Shown: piece by piece, positions 62,798 through 64,000 of the stretch | How positions within the stretch are numbered: position 1 is the first letter of the stretch | Layout: every line of letters begins with the position of its first letter | From: Haliscomenobacter hydrossis DSM 1100 | Lineage (GTDB): Bacteria > Bacteroidota > Bacteroidia > Chitinophagales > Saprospiraceae | Assembly: GCF_000212735.1 (NCBI RefSeq) | Contig: NC_015511.1 | Span: forward strand, 1-64,000 | DNA length: 64,000 bases | Direction: 5' to 3' | The notes under the pieces: model-generated | What the model saw: the letters and a program-made list of their open reading frames with translations, nothing else | Database searches by the model: none | What the model was told of the DNA's origin: nothing | Position numbers and translations under genes: made by a program

Positions 62798-62930
62798 ACA
62801 CATTTTGTGTTTAAATTCAAAATTTTATGCAACATTTTTTAACTATTTTTTACACTAATATTCAACAAAATAAACAAAATAACAGCATAAAAACTTATCA
62901 AAAAGCTTGCAAATATAAAACAAAATGTGT
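62798..62930. promoter_or_regulatory. Divergent control region with inverted motif
   Basis: The palindrome acacattttgtgt at 62798-62810 and the inverted copy acaaaatgtgt at 62920-62930 flank an AT-rich gap between divergent genes. They are about 39 bp and 23 bp from the respective start codons. Probably operator sites of one shared regulator. A TAtaTTTG box (minus strand, 62910-62917) could be the promoter of the ArdC operon. Confidence 0.4.
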
Positions 62931-62952
62931 AATTTAAAGAAAAAACACCGAC

Positions 62953-63099
62953 ATGGACAACAAACTACAACAACTGACCGAGGCGCTGGCTACCGGTACT
63001 TTGGAACAACTCCTGAGCCTCCACGAAGAAGCCCTAAACGACCTGGAGGGTGACACCGAAAAACTGTACACAGCCATAGTCCAATACCTGGAGCAATGA
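62953..63099 (+). CDS. 48-residue acidic protein
   Basis: A short gene reading MDNKLQQLTEALATGTLEQL through EKLYTAIVQYLEQ. It is helical and acidic with no family recognised. The stop codon overlaps the start of the DUF2493 gene (ATGA), so translation is coupled; this supports it as real despite its size. Confidence 0.6.
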   Translation: MDNKLQQLTEALATGTLEQLLSLHEEALNDLEGDTEKLYTAIVQYLEQ

Positions 63100-63491
63100 A
63101 ACTACTGATCACGGGCAGCCGCCGGGCCACTGCGCAAGACTACGCAGGCCTGGCGGCTGCCATCCAAAAATATGCCCCCCAGGCCAGCGAGATCCTCCAC
63201 GGCGGAGCGATGGGCGCTGACCAACTGGCAGAACAATACGCCCGGGCGCAGGGACTACCCGTGACCGTGATCCGGCCTGACTATACCCAATGGCCCGCCA
63301 AAGTGGCCCCGCTGAAAAGGAACCACGACCTGGTGGCCCTGGCCGATGGGGTAATTGCGCTGTACAAAGGTAAGCGCAAAGGGGGCACCGCCTATACCGC
63401 CCGGCTGGCGCAGGATGCCGGTAAACTACTGGTGGAACTGCACGACAGCGGAGAATATAAACCTGGTGAGCAACTGAGCATGCCCATATAA
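63096..63491 (+). CDS. DUF2493/SLOG-family nucleotide-binding protein
   Basis: A 131-residue Rossmann-like protein of the SLOG superfamily. It has the starting motif LLITGSRRATAQDY, then ILHGGAMGADQLAEQYARAQ and KRKGGTAYTARLAQDAGK, which are the nucleotide-binding loops of the DUF2493 (YspA-like) group. It is thought to bind or process nucleotide-derived signals; its role on plasmids is unknown. It follows the 48-residue gene with a 4-bp overlap. Confidence 0.85.
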   Translation: MKLLITGSRRATAQDYAGLAAAIQKYAPQASEILHGGAMGADQLAEQYARAQGLPVTVIRPDYTQWPAKVAPLKRNHDLVALADGVIALYKGKRKGGTAYTARLAQDAGKLLVELHDSGEYKPGEQLSMPI

Positions 63492-63663
63492 GCACAAACT
63501 AGACTGCCCAACCCCGCACGCTGCTACGAGGGGGGAACTGCAATAGGGGAAAAAATCCCCCCCTGCTAAAAATAAAGTGGCGAAGCCGCCGCTTTGCCTT
63601 TCTCCCGACCGCAAGCTGCCCGCTGCGGAACTGCACTAGTACGAAAACTCCCCCCGGAAAAAA
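63492..63663 (+). other. Intergenic region, no gene seen
   Basis: GC-rich DNA after the SLOG gene with short frames that lack domains. It leads into the long inverted repeat. Confidence 0.4.
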
Positions 63664-63832
63664 GGCCAAGCAATGTGCAGCCAGTGCCGGGCATAGATGC
63701 AAGGTGGAGCGCCCGCAGTGAGCGATTTTTTTTTCTGGTGCGTAGCTTTAGCGGAGCAAACCAGAAAAAAAAACGCGAGCGAGGACGTACGACCTTGCAG
63801 CGATGACTGGCACTGGCTAACTTGCTTTGGCC
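63664..63832. repeat. Long imperfect inverted repeat
   Basis: The arms (ggccaagcaatgtgcagcca... to ...tttttttctggtg at 63664-63742; complement at 63755-63832) pair over about 75 bp with mismatches around a short loop. A T-run follows on the plus strand. It could be a strong terminator after the SLOG gene, a nicking-region hairpin (oriT-like), or a mobile repeat. The remainder to 64000 shows no gene. Confidence 0.65.
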
Positions 63833-64000
63833 CTTTTTTGTGGGGGTTTTTGAGCTAGTGCTGGTATGGTGGTGGAGGGGGAATGTTTATCAATTCTAAA
63901 GCAAGATCGAAACCAAATTGTTTTTTATTCCCAAATTATACACTTAAATTTGTTCACAAGGGGTGTTTAAGCCTTTTCAAAAGTTTATGTCGATGGATGA

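Noticed and set aside
63594-63806. Open frame over the terminal inverted repeat
   Set aside because: Low-complexity translation (KKKRERGRTT) created by the hairpin; no family resemblance.

Overview
The window looks like accessory DNA from a Bacteroidota genome, most likely a Saprospiraceae member close to Haliscomenobacter. Reasons: LytTR two-component genes with NPHFLFN kinases, large caspase/CHAT/FGE-sulfatase/WD40 conflict proteins, a promoter matching TTTG-(19 nt)-TAnnTTTG, GDCCVxC and MerTP proteins, and families of palindromic intergenic repeats. The genus is inference. No rRNA, intact tRNA or CRISPR array was seen.

Layout. (1) 0.6-5.8 kb: an ECF sigma factor, one LytTR response regulator and two paralogous membrane histidine kinases, each kinase preceded by the same pair of direct repeats spaced 21 bp. 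(2) 6-11 kb: a mixed accessory segment with a HEPN/Abi-like protein, a MITE-like palindrome, a lone effector-associated domain protein, a broken gene, a KilA-N protein and two envelope proteins. (3) 11.2-34.1 kb, all minus strand: a very large conflict locus. Reading in the direction of transcription it has a CHAT protease, a MoxR AAA ATPase, a 2048-residue protein with four tandem FGE-sulfatase (C-type-lectin fold) domains, then three paralogous caspase-NTPase-WD40 proteins of about 1470 residues, with a small membrane protein between the second and third. The four FGE domains each have a 72-bp variable core that looks like a diversity-generating-retroelement target. The WD40 arrays each hold 14 near-identical repeats with variation at fixed positions. 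(4) 34.4-39.5 kb: a lipoprotein gene, a decayed FGE tail, then umuD and umuC. umuC is split after codon 11 by a complete group II intron (35871-38255) with a reverse transcriptase-maturase-HNH protein. (5) 39.5-47 kb, minus strand: a four-gene operon of CD-NTase, SLATT membrane effector, metallo-beta-lactamase-fold hydrolase and trypsin-like protease-STAND NTPase, i.e. a CBASS module joined to an AVAST type I-like module.

(6) 47.2-57.4 kb: an 829-bp segment with two small genes occurs twice in direct orientation (47166-47994 and 56444-57272) and brackets a plus-strand cargo: ArsR-family regulator, MerTP mercury transporter, GDCCVxC protein, Crp-like and AraC-like regulators, a sterol desaturase-DUF2147 fusion, a rhodanese/persulfide-dioxygenase-like protein, an MFS transporter and a second sterol desaturase. 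A serine-recombinase tail lies just after the second copy. (7) 57.4-64 kb: plasmid- or ICE-type genes: BRO antirepressor, DNA methyltransferase, ArdC-like antirestriction protein, several unknown small proteins and a DUF2493/SLOG protein, ending in a long inverted repeat.

The overall picture is a defence island built from several signalling systems (protease/NTPase sensors, cyclic-nucleotide signalling) next to SOS mutagenesis genes and mobile DNA.
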